Of a stretch of DNA of 64,000 nucleotides, positions 38,308-45,854 are shown one piece after another; the stretch's first letter is position 1; each line of letters opens with the position of its first letter. Below the pieces are notes generated by a model, which saw only the letters and a list, made by a program, of their open reading frames with translations, ran no database searches and was not told the origin of the DNA. This DNA is from Xanthomonas campestris pv. badrii (GTDB taxonomy: Bacteria; Pseudomonadota; Gammaproteobacteria; Xanthomonadales; Xanthomonadaceae), in NCBI RefSeq assembly GCF_012848175.1, contig NZ_CP051651.1:1550001-1614000 (forward strand), given 5' to 3'. A program made the position numbers and the translations under genes.

Positions 38308-39002
38308 GCGCAGTGCCGGTGCTCGATCCGGTGGATGCGTATGCGCTATGGGCGTCGGCGTATCCGCCGCATGCGCACAATCCGGTGATGCTGGCCGAAG
38401 AGCGCGCCATGCTCGGCCTGATGCCGGCGCTGCTGCAGGGCCAGCATGTGCTGGATGCAGGCTGTGGCAGCGGCCGTTACATGGTTCATGCCTTGCGGCG
38501 GGGCGCACGGCACGTCACCGGCGTGGATCTGTCGCCGCAGATGCTGCAGCGTGCCGGTAGCGAACTGGCGCGGCACTGGCCACCTGCGCGGGTGAGCCTG
38601 CAGCAGGGCAGCCTCGATCACTTGCCGCTCGCCGATGCGGTGGCCGATTTCAGTGTCTGCGGGCTGGTGGTCGGGCATCTGCCGCGGTTGTGGCCGGCGC
38701 TGGAGGAGCTGCATCGGGTCACCCGTCCCGATGGCATCGTGCTGTGCAGCGACGTGCACCCGATCGGCGATGCGCTGGGCTGGCGCCGCGACTTCAAGTC
38801 CGACGGCCGCCACTACGCGGTGCGTCATACCCAGCATCTGTATAGCCACTGGCATGCGGCGTGCACGGCATTGGGCTTTGCGATCGAAGCCGTTGCCGAG
38901 CCGATGCTGGATCCGGCCGATATTCCCGCCGGCGCGCGTTTCGACAAGGTGGCGCTGCAGGTCCCGGTGGCCCTGGTGCTGCGGTTGCGGCGCGTCGCGT
39001 GA
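38304..39002 (+). CDS. SAM-dependent methyltransferase (class I), second copy
   Basis: 232 residues from GTG. The motif VLDAGCGSGRYMVHAL (about 49-64) and GVDLSPQMLQRAG show a class I methyltransferase. It is not a close copy of the 36232-37074 methyltransferase. The N-terminus LDPVDAYALWASAYPPHAHNPV is typical of the biotin-synthesis BioC-like subgroup, but the substrate is unknown. It is coupled to the amidohydrolase gene by four bases. Confidence 0.85.
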   Translation: MSAVPVLDPVDAYALWASAYPPHAHNPVMLAEERAMLGLMPALLQGQHVLDAGCGSGRYMVHALRRGARHVTGVDLSPQMLQRAGSELARHWPPARVSLQQGSLDHLPLADAVADFSVCGLVVGHLPRLWPALEELHRVTRPDGIVLCSDVHPIGDALGWRRDFKSDGRHYAVRHTQHLYSHWHAACTALGFAIEAVAEPMLDPADIPAGARFDKVALQVPVALVLRLRRVA

Positions 39003-39117
39003 ACGCGCGGATCAATAGGCGGTGGTCGCGCTGTGCGAGCGGTGCTGGCTGCTGTGGGCAGTGCTGCGGACGTGGGCGATGTGGCGTACACGTCCATCGC
39101 GCGTTGCTGTGCACGCC

Positions 39118-40248
39118 ATGACCCTGCATGTGGCCCAGCTCAATCTGGTGGCGACTCCTGATGGCCTGAGCATCGAGCAGGTGTTCGCGCAGTGGCCGTC
39201 GCTGGCCGACATTGCCGAGGCGGTGGCCAGTGCGGGTATCCGCGTGTCGGTGATTCAGGCCTCTACACTGGAGGCACGCGTGTCGCGGCACGGCGTGCAG
39301 TATTGGTTTACCGCGCTCGGTACGCGTGGCAGCGCTGCCCGCGCCAACACGCTGCACGCGCTCCTGCAGGAACTCGACGTCGATGTGATCCATGTGCATG
39401 GCCTGGAATTCGCCGGGGATGCGCGACGGCTTGCGCGTCTACTGCCGCGTATGCCGATCCTGCTGCAGGATCATGCCAATCGTCCGCCGCGATGGTGGAG
39501 CCGCATGCTGTGGAGGGCACGTTATGGTGCCGCTGCCGGAATCGCGTTCACCTCCCTGGCGCTGGCGCGGCCGTTCCAGCGTGCGCGTCTGTTCGGTACC
39601 GGCACGCAGCTATTTGCCATTCCCGAATCCAGCAGCCGCTTTACGCCGGGCGCACAAGCGCTGGCGCGCGAGCAGACCGGCCTGCACGGCGACCCCTGTG
39701 TGGTGTGGGTGGGGCATCTGAGCCCGGCCAAGGATCCCCTGTGCGTGCTCGATGCAGTCGCCGTGGCCGCGCGTCGCGTGCCCGGCCTGCGCCTGTGGTG
39801 CGTTTTCGACCAGGCGCCGCTGCTGGCGCAGATCCAGCAACGGCTGCGCGCCGATCCGCTGCTGGCGCGCTGCGTGCAGTTGCTGGGCAAGGTGGAGCAT
39901 GCGCGTGTGCAGACCTTGCTGCAGGCCAGCGACATCTTCGTCTCCGCCAGTCATACCGAAAGCTGCGGCTACGCGGCGCTGGAAGCCTATGCCTGCGGCA
40001 GCCTGCCGCTGCTGACCGATATCCCTGCGTTCGATGCGCTCAGCGCTGCCGGCACGGTGGGCGAACTGTGGCCGGTGGGCGATGCCGCCGCGCTGTCGGA
40101 ACTGTTGGTGCGCGTATCGCGGCAGCGGCCCAGCCGGGCGCAGGTGCGCGCCCATTTCGATGCGCGCCTGTCGTTCGCCGCAGTGGGGCGGCAGTGGGCA
40201 CAGGCCTACGCCAGCGTGCTGGGCCATGCGCAGGAGCGTGCGCGATGA
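39118..40248 (+). CDS. Family 4 glycosyltransferase
   Basis: 376 residues, GT-B fold. The C-terminal nucleotide-sugar motif ESCGYAALE is the E-x7-E signature of GT4 enzymes, in SHTESCGYAALEAYACG. The N-terminal acceptor domain has the usual DIAEAVASAGIRVSV and DVIHVHGLEFAG pattern. It retains anomeric configuration by family. The start at 39118 lacks a good ribosome site; a GTG at 39022 would add 32 residues. It overlaps the next GT4 by four bases. Confidence 0.85.
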   Translation: MTLHVAQLNLVATPDGLSIEQVFAQWPSLADIAEAVASAGIRVSVIQASTLEARVSRHGVQYWFTALGTRGSAARANTLHALLQELDVDVIHVHGLEFAGDARRLARLLPRMPILLQDHANRPPRWWSRMLWRARYGAAAGIAFTSLALARPFQRARLFGTGTQLFAIPESSSRFTPGAQALAREQTGLHGDPCVVWVGHLSPAKDPLCVLDAVAVAARRVPGLRLWCVFDQAPLLAQIQQRLRADPLLARCVQLLGKVEHARVQTLLQASDIFVSASHTESCGYAALEAYACGSLPLLTDIPAFDALSAAGTVGELWPVGDAAALSELLVRVSRQRPSRAQVRAHFDARLSFAAVGRQWAQAYASVLGHAQERAR

Positions 40249-41357
40249 AACTGGCGCTGGTGGTACCGGGAGGGGTGGACCGCAGTGGCGAGGTCCGCGT
40301 GATTCCGGTGTTCCTGACCTTGATCGAGTGGCTGGCGCGCCACCATGAGGTGCACGTGTTCGTCCTGCATCAGGAGCCGCTGCCGGCCACCTGGATGCTG
40401 CGCGGCGCCAAGGTGCACAACATCGGTGAGCGGCGCACGCGCCTGCGTGCAGTGGTGGCCATCGTCGAGGAACATCGGCGCGCGCCGTTCGATGTGATCC
40501 AGGCGATCTTCTCCGGCTACTGCAGCCTGATCGCCGTCCTCGCGGCGCGGCTGTTGCGGCGTCCCAGCGTGGTGCATATCGCCGGCGGTGAACTGGTGGC
40601 CTTGCATGCGATCGGCTACGGCGGCCGCCGGCGTTGGCGTGGGCGTCTGCGCGAAGCGGTGATCCTGCGCCTGGCCGACCGGGTGACCGCTGCCAGTGAA
40701 CCCATCATTGCCTCCCTGCAGGCACTGGGCCTGCACGCGCAGCGGGTGCCGTTGGGCGTGGATCTGCGCGCATGGCCGGCGGCGGCGCCGCGTGCACGCC
40801 ACGGTGCGAGCGCGCGTCTGCTGCATGTGGCCAGCCTCAATCCGGTCAAGGACCAGCGCACCTTGCTGCAGGCAATGGCCGCACTCTCGCGCGCCGGTGT
40901 CGCCTTTACGCTGGACATGGTCGGCGTCGATACGCTGGACGGTGCCATGCAGCGTCTGGTGCAGCAGCTCGGCCTGCAGGAGCAGGTGCGCTTGCTCGGC
41001 TTCAAGACCCAGCGCGAATTGCGCCCGATCATGCTGTCGGCCGATCTGCTGGTGCTGTCCTCGTTGCATGAAGCCGGCCCGTTGGTGCTGCTGGAAGCTG
41101 CCGTTGCCGGCGTTCCCACCGTCGGCACCGCGGTTGGCCACCTCATCGAATGGGCACCGGTCGCAGCGTTGGCGGTTCCGCCGGGCGATTGGGCGGGCAT
41201 GGCCGAGGCCATCCGCCAGGTGCTTGGCGATGACGAACTACGCCTGCGCCTGGCATGGGCCGCGCAATGCCGCGCGGTCCGCGAAGATGCGGCATTCACC
41301 ACGCGTCAGTTCGAAAAAATCTACCGTCAGCTGTGCGAGCGTCGGCCGCTGCGCTGA
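40245..41357 (+). CDS. Family 4 glycosyltransferase, second copy
   Basis: 370 residues, GT-B fold. N-terminus KLALVVPGGVDRSGEVRVI; C-terminal donor motif EAGPLVLLE, again the E-x7-E signature. It is coupled by an ATGA overlap to the first GT4. Two consecutive GT4 enzymes suggest that a disaccharide or longer glycan is put on one acceptor. The acceptor is unknown. Confidence 0.87.
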   Translation: MKLALVVPGGVDRSGEVRVIPVFLTLIEWLARHHEVHVFVLHQEPLPATWMLRGAKVHNIGERRTRLRAVVAIVEEHRRAPFDVIQAIFSGYCSLIAVLAARLLRRPSVVHIAGGELVALHAIGYGGRRRWRGRLREAVILRLADRVTAASEPIIASLQALGLHAQRVPLGVDLRAWPAAAPRARHGASARLLHVASLNPVKDQRTLLQAMAALSRAGVAFTLDMVGVDTLDGAMQRLVQQLGLQEQVRLLGFKTQRELRPIMLSADLLVLSSLHEAGPLVLLEAAVAGVPTVGTAVGHLIEWAPVAALAVPPGDWAGMAEAIRQVLGDDELRLRLAWAAQCRAVREDAAFTTRQFEKIYRQLCERRPLR

Positions 41358-41598
41358 GCGTTGGTCCAGGAATGCGTGTCGTCAGATCAGTACGGCTGGC
41401 CGGGCCGGTTGCAGCGCTGGACGATGGTTGCCATCGCCGTGTGCGCAGCTGCATATCGGGGAGTGTTGAGCTGGCGTCTTCGCCTGTGTTTCACGTGTCC
41501 AGCATGATTGCGGCGCATGCTCCGGCAACGGTGCTGCCGGGCTAGCGCGTTCATCAATGCGTGACGTCGCAGCGACACGCGCCGCCGCCGGCCCAGCC
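41358..41598. other. Intergenic region between the second GT4 and the nucleotidyltransferase-like gene
   Basis: 241 bases between convergent genes. It holds a 57-codon rightward frame (41373-41546, GGA just before its ATG) and a 55-codon leftward frame (41387-41554) rich in Arg, His and Cys. They overlap almost fully, so at most one can be coding. No terminator hairpin is clear. Confidence 0.4.
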
Positions 41599-42813
41599 TC
41601 ACGCCGGCTGCAGATAGCCATCCAGCGCCGCGCGCACCACGTACAGCATGTCGGTGCGCGGGACCGGGCGGGTCAGCCGCGTCATCAGCCGGCGTGCCTG
41701 GGTCTGGCGCACCCATGGCTGATCCTGCAGCCAGAGTTGGGTGTGCAGCATGTCGGCACGCTCCTTGCGGCTTTCTGCCGACGGCACCACGCGTTCGCGC
41801 ACATACTGCCGCGCCTCGCGCAACGAACCAGACCACTCGATCCCGGGCAGGGCCGACAGCCACAGGTTGGAACACGAGGCGGTGGTCAGGGTCTGCCGGC
41901 CGGCACGCAGGCGCAGCAGGGGTGGGCACTCGGCATGCAGTCGCGCCATCACCTGCGCCGGCACCACCGCGCGGTAGTACCGCTGCAGCAAGCGCAACGG
42001 CGGCAACGCCCACCAGGGCGACGCCGCCGGGTCTTCCCATAATTGCTGCCAGTCGCGCGGACCCATGCGGGTCGCCAGCAATGCAAGATCGTGCAGATGC
42101 ATCAGCCGGATGCTGCGATGGCAGATGCCTCCGGCTGCGTGCAGCAGCAGGTGGCACATCAAGGCGCCAATGGATGGGTAGGGGTTCAGACCTGGCTGCG
42201 CGTGTTCCGGCCAGATCCGTGCAGTGATGTCCACGCTGCGCACCGGCAGGCGTTCCTGGATGCGCGTATGCACTTCGATGTTGATGGGCGCATCGCGGTG
42301 TTCGCCCAATCCCGCCACGGCCTCGCCTTGCACCGGTTTGAACACCTGGTGCTTCCATTGCTGGAACGAGGCTTCATACCCGAGTTCGCACAACAGCGCA
42401 GTCATGGCCAGCGCGTCTTCGGGCGCCACCAGCAGGTCGATGTCCGCCATCGGGCGGTCGCCGGGCAGGTAGACGCCCAGCCGATGCAGGGCGGTGCCCT
42501 TCAACCCCACCAGCGCGATGCCGGCGCTGCGCGCGGCGCGGTCGATGCGGGTCAGCAGCAGCGCGATACGCCGATGGCGGTCTTGGACATGATCGCGCTG
42601 CTCGCTCAGGAAGCTGTTCCATTGCGCGTTCTGCCACAACGAGCGGCGCTGCAATAGCGGCGACACGCCATGTGCCGCTGCCGCCGCTGCGGCCAGCTGC
42701 CACTGCAGGCGGTCCCATTGCGGTGTAGCGTCGCCTGGCTGCGCCAGCTCGTGCGCCAGCTGCTCGGTGGCCGTGTGCAGGCCGTGTCGGATGGTGCGAA
42801 GCGAAGGCTGCAT
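41599..42813 (-). CDS. Nucleotidyltransferase-like protein (NTP_transf_5 family)
   Basis: 404 residues. The core motif GLKGTALHRLG (about 103-113) followed by MADIDLLV (122-129) is the Gly-rich loop and D-x-D of family-5 nucleotidyltransferases. This family is often found in clusters for ribosomally made peptides and for HPr-kinase-related systems. Start 42813 has no clear ribosome site; the frame is open for 60 more codons upstream. It reads on the minus strand, opposite the flanking GT and kinase genes. Biochemical role unknown. Confidence 0.78.
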   Translation of the reverse strand: MQPSLRTIRHGLHTATEQLAHELAQPGDATPQWDRLQWQLAAAAAAAHGVSPLLQRRSLWQNAQWNSFLSEQRDHVQDRHRRIALLLTRIDRAARSAGIALVGLKGTALHRLGVYLPGDRPMADIDLLVAPEDALAMTALLCELGYEASFQQWKHQVFKPVQGEAVAGLGEHRDAPINIEVHTRIQERLPVRSVDITARIWPEHAQPGLNPYPSIGALMCHLLLHAAGGICHRSIRLMHLHDLALLATRMGPRDWQQLWEDPAASPWWALPPLRLLQRYYRAVVPAQVMARLHAECPPLLRLRAGRQTLTTASCSNLWLSALPGIEWSGSLREARQYVRERVVPSAESRKERADMLHTQLWLQDQPWVRQTQARRLMTRLTRPVPRTDMLYVVRAALDGYLQPA

Positions 42814-43030
42814 GCGGGCGTGATCCGGGAGGTCGAAGGGGCGGGGCGTAATGGTGATGCTACGAGTCGGTGGTGGTGCTGCGTGGTGGCGTATCGGCGC
42901 AACGATGGCGCTGTTGCACGCCACGATTGCGTCGGGCGCGTCGGCGGGGCGGCACTCCTGCTCGGTCGCACGAGCGATGGCGTGCATGCGCACCCGGCTG
43001 TTTGGCGTCCACAGGCAAGTGCATGAAACG

Positions 43031-44521
43031 CTAGCCCACCAGCACCGTGGCCAGCTGCCGTGGTGGCCGTGCGGCCAGGGTGGCCAGCGGCTCGGTACGG
43101 TGTAGCTGTTCGGAGGCGATCAAGGCGGACCAGCGCGCTTCCAGCTGCTCGGAGGCCTGCGCCGCGGCGTCTGCCGTCATCGTGCCCCGCGCCTGCTGCA
43201 GGTCCACCTGGGTGTGCAACAGATCGCGCACGCTGCGGTAGAACTCCGAGTCGTAGGCGCCATGGAACATCATCGCCAGGTCGTCGCTGTCCTGCCAATG
43301 CGTCTTGCCGCCGAGCTGGTTCTTTACTTCTTCGTAGAACTTGGTGCCCGGCAGCGGATAGGACACGCTGACGCCGATGATGTCCGGATTGGCCTGGGTC
43401 ACCAGTGCACGCGTGGCCAGGATGTCGTCGAGTTCTTCGCCCAGATAGCCCAGCTGGATGAAGAAGCCCACGCGGATTCCATGCGCGCCCAGCCGTCGGC
43501 GGGCGGCGATCACCTCGGCCACCTCGGTGCCCTTGGTCATCCGGTCGAGGATGCGCTGGCTGCCGCTTTCCGCACCGATCCAGGCCTCCGCACATCCGGC
43601 GCGCGCCAGTGCCGCGGCCATGCGCTCGCTGGCCAGATCCGCGCGGGTCTGGATGGTGAACGGAATGGCGCCGTCGGCCTCGCTCAAGCGCTGCGCAAAC
43701 GTCTCCACCCAGTCGATATGGAAGCCGAAGATGTCGTCGGCCATCCACAGGTGATCGGGCTGGAAGTTGCGCTTGAGATGGATCATCTCGGCAGCCACGT
43801 CCTCGGCATTGCGACGGGTGTAGTGGTTGCCCCAGATCGGCTTGGCGCACCAGTTGCAACGGAACGGACAACCGCGCGAGGCGGCCATGTTCAGGCTGAA
43901 ATAGCCGTGCCGCTCCCGCCAGAAGCGCTGGTAGCGCGGCATGTCGACCAGGTCCCAGGCGGGTAGGCCGCCCAGGCGCGCGTCCGGCGGCTGTGCACCC
44001 GGATGCGCGCGGACCGCTGCCGGATCGCTGGTGGCGATGCGTGCGACACCGGACAACCAGGCCTGCGTGTCGATTTGCGGATTGCGTTCAACCCGCTCGA
44101 TCAACTCGATCAACGGTGCGATGCCTTCGCCGATCAAGACCGCGTGCGCACCGGCGGCCAGAAACGCGTCCGGGTTGTCGGACGCATCCGAGCCCGCCAC
44201 CAACACCCGGCAGCCGGCCGCGCGCGCCTGCCCGATCATGCGGCACGCCGCCTCGCGCATGCGGCTCAGACACATCTTGGTGAGGAAGTTGAAGTTGTCC
44301 TCGTAGAACACCACAAGCTCCGGTTGCGCATCGTGCAGCGCGCCGGCGTAGTCCTCGACATCGTCGGCCAGCATGGCGTCGAACAGGCTCAGCACATGCC
44401 CGCGTTCGCGCAGCAATGCCGCGATCTGCAAGGTGGCCAGCGGGGGGTATGGCTTGCCGCGTTCCCATTGCTTGGGGTCGTAACGCAGGAAATACGAATG
44501 ACTGACCTGGATCTTTAGCAT
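43031..44521 (-). CDS. Radical SAM protein with N-terminal cobalamin-binding-like domain
   Basis: 496 residues. An N-terminal B12-binding-like domain (about 20-145) is followed by a radical SAM core with RGCPFRCNWC (Cys 218, 222, 225) and a C-terminal helical region. The usual cobalamin-ligand motif DxHxxG is not seen in the first domain. Enzymes of this type methylate, epimerise or rearrange unactivated carbons in peptides, lipids and natural products. I chose ATG 44521; a GTG six bases upstream is in frame. Nucleotidyltransferase, HPr-kinase-like and ABC exporter genes are its neighbours. Confidence 0.85.
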   Translation of the reverse strand: MLKIQVSHSYFLRYDPKQWERGKPYPPLATLQIAALLRERGHVLSLFDAMLADDVEDYAGALHDAQPELVVFYEDNFNFLTKMCLSRMREAACRMIGQARAAGCRVLVAGSDASDNPDAFLAAGAHAVLIGEGIAPLIELIERVERNPQIDTQAWLSGVARIATSDPAAVRAHPGAQPPDARLGGLPAWDLVDMPRYQRFWRERHGYFSLNMAASRGCPFRCNWCAKPIWGNHYTRRNAEDVAAEMIHLKRNFQPDHLWMADDIFGFHIDWVETFAQRLSEADGAIPFTIQTRADLASERMAAALARAGCAEAWIGAESGSQRILDRMTKGTEVAEVIAARRRLGAHGIRVGFFIQLGYLGEELDDILATRALVTQANPDIIGVSVSYPLPGTKFYEEVKNQLGGKTHWQDSDDLAMMFHGAYDSEFYRSVRDLLHTQVDLQQARGTMTADAAAQASEQLEARWSALIASEQLHRTEPLATLAARPPRQLATVLVG

Positions 44522-44742
44522 CTGCACAAGGCTCTCGTTCTGTCGCCAGGTGGCGCGCAGCGGCGGCGTGCGCAGACACCGGCATTCGGCTCGGCAGTAG
44601 GTGCGCGCACAGGCGTCTTTGGTTGCGCTGCTGCGCTGAGCGAAGTGGCAACCGGTAACGACTGTTCAGCGCATACAGCGATGCAACCTTTGCGCGCGCA
44701 ATCGGCACACACCGGCTGATCGGTGCATTGGATGACAGGCAT
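44515..44742 (-). CDS. Small cysteine-rich reading frame upstream of the radical SAM gene (tentative)
   Basis: 75 codons; the stop lies just inside the start of the radical SAM gene, so the two would be translationally coupled. The first 24 residues have five cysteines (6, 12, 15, 20 and 24: QPVCADCARKGCIAVCAE) and the C-terminus ends CRC. A precursor peptide for the radical SAM enzyme would have such a position and composition. Against it: no ribosome site, and the right half looks like non-coding GC-rich sequence. It also overlaps the start of the plus-strand kinase gene. Tentative only. Confidence 0.25.
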   Translation of the reverse strand: MPVIQCTDQPVCADCARKGCIAVCAEQSLPVATSLSAAAQPKTPVRAPTAEPNAGVCARRRCAPPGDRTRALCRC

Positions 44743-45796
44743 GCCGCAGTCGGCTGCGTTGGCGCAATACCAGCCGCTGGAAGAACGCGCACGCGACGCG
44801 GCGCAGGCCGCCGTGGCGGCGGACCCGTTCGGCGAGCGACGTGCGCGTGCCTTCAGCGTGCAGCGGCAGATTCTCGGTGCGCTGTTCCATTTCCACAGCG
44901 ACAGCCCGGCGCTGCTGGCCCTGGTCGATGCCGCCTATGCCGGCTTGCCGGCCCATCACCTGCCGGGTGCGCCGCAGTTCCACATCACCCTGGATCTGCT
45001 GCCGCGCGCGCATGGCAGCGTGGTCGCCGAGCCGCCGCCGGTGCGCACGCATGCAGTGGGCGGCCTGGTCTGTGGCGTGATGGATGCCTGCAACTACCTG
45101 ATGCTGTCGATCCCGGAGCGCCGCGCCATGCTGGTGGTCTCGGAGGACATGCTGGCGCATGCGTACCACGTGCGCTACGAGCTGATCGAGTTTGCGGTGT
45201 TCCTGCTGGCCGCGCGTGGCATGGGGCTGGTGCCGCTGCACGGCGCCTGCGTGGGCCGGCGCGGCCGCAGCGTGCTGCTGCTCGGCGCCAGCGGCGCGGG
45301 CAAATCCACGCTGGCGCTGCACAGCCTGCTGCACGGGCTGGAGTTCATCGCCGAAGACGGCGTCTTCGTGGCCCCGGACAGCCTGCTGACCACCGGCGTC
45401 GCCAACTTCCTGCATCTGCGGCCCGAGGCCCTGGGCCTGGTCGATGCGCCCACCCGCGCCTGGATCGCTGCCTCGCCGATCATTCGTCGCCGCAGCGGCG
45501 TGGAAAAGTTCGAGGTCGACATTCGTCACGGCCATGCCACGCTTGCACCCACGCCCTTGCAGCTGGGTGCCGTGGTGATGCTGTCCAGGCAGCCGGCCAG
45601 TGCATCGGGCAACGGCCTGATGCCCGTGCCAGCCGCGCAGATCGCGCAGTGCCTGCAGCGCGACCAGCCCTATGCCGCCGGCCAGCCGGGGTGGCAACGC
45701 TTCGTGGCGCAGGTGCAGCGTATCGGCATGTTCACCCTGCACCGTGGCGCGCACCCGCAGGCCTGCCTGGACGCCCTGCTGCAGGTGCTGCAGTGA
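44732..45796 (+). CDS. HPr-kinase-related ATPase
   Basis: 354 residues. The C-terminal half resembles HPr kinase: LHGACVG, then a P-loop GASGAGKST (about 185-193) and a later HGLEFIAEDGVFVAP acidic segment that should bind metal. The N-terminal half is not recognisable. HPr-kinase-like proteins of this kind are described in clusters with nucleotidyltransferase and PqqD-like proteins; no PqqD-like gene is seen here. In-frame starts are GTG 44723, ATG 44732 and ATG 44741; none has a good ribosome site. It is followed after 58 bases by an ABC exporter. Confidence 0.75.
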   Translation: MTGMPQSAALAQYQPLEERARDAAQAAVAADPFGERRARAFSVQRQILGALFHFHSDSPALLALVDAAYAGLPAHHLPGAPQFHITLDLLPRAHGSVVAEPPPVRTHAVGGLVCGVMDACNYLMLSIPERRAMLVVSEDMLAHAYHVRYELIEFAVFLLAARGMGLVPLHGACVGRRGRSVLLLGASGAGKSTLALHSLLHGLEFIAEDGVFVAPDSLLTTGVANFLHLRPEALGLVDAPTRAWIAASPIIRRRSGVEKFEVDIRHGHATLAPTPLQLGAVVMLSRQPASASGNGLMPVPAAQIAQCLQRDQPYAAGQPGWQRFVAQVQRIGMFTLHRGAHPQACLDALLQVLQ

Positions 45797-45854
45797 GGCC
45801 GCTGCGCGACCGGCAGCAGGCGCGGGCCGGCACCGCAGGCGATGTGCGCGGCTG

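Noticed and set aside
36145..38508. A 787-codon open frame on the minus strand
   Set aside because: It lies antisense to the methyltransferase and amidohydrolase genes, which carry motifs. No domain in the antisense product.
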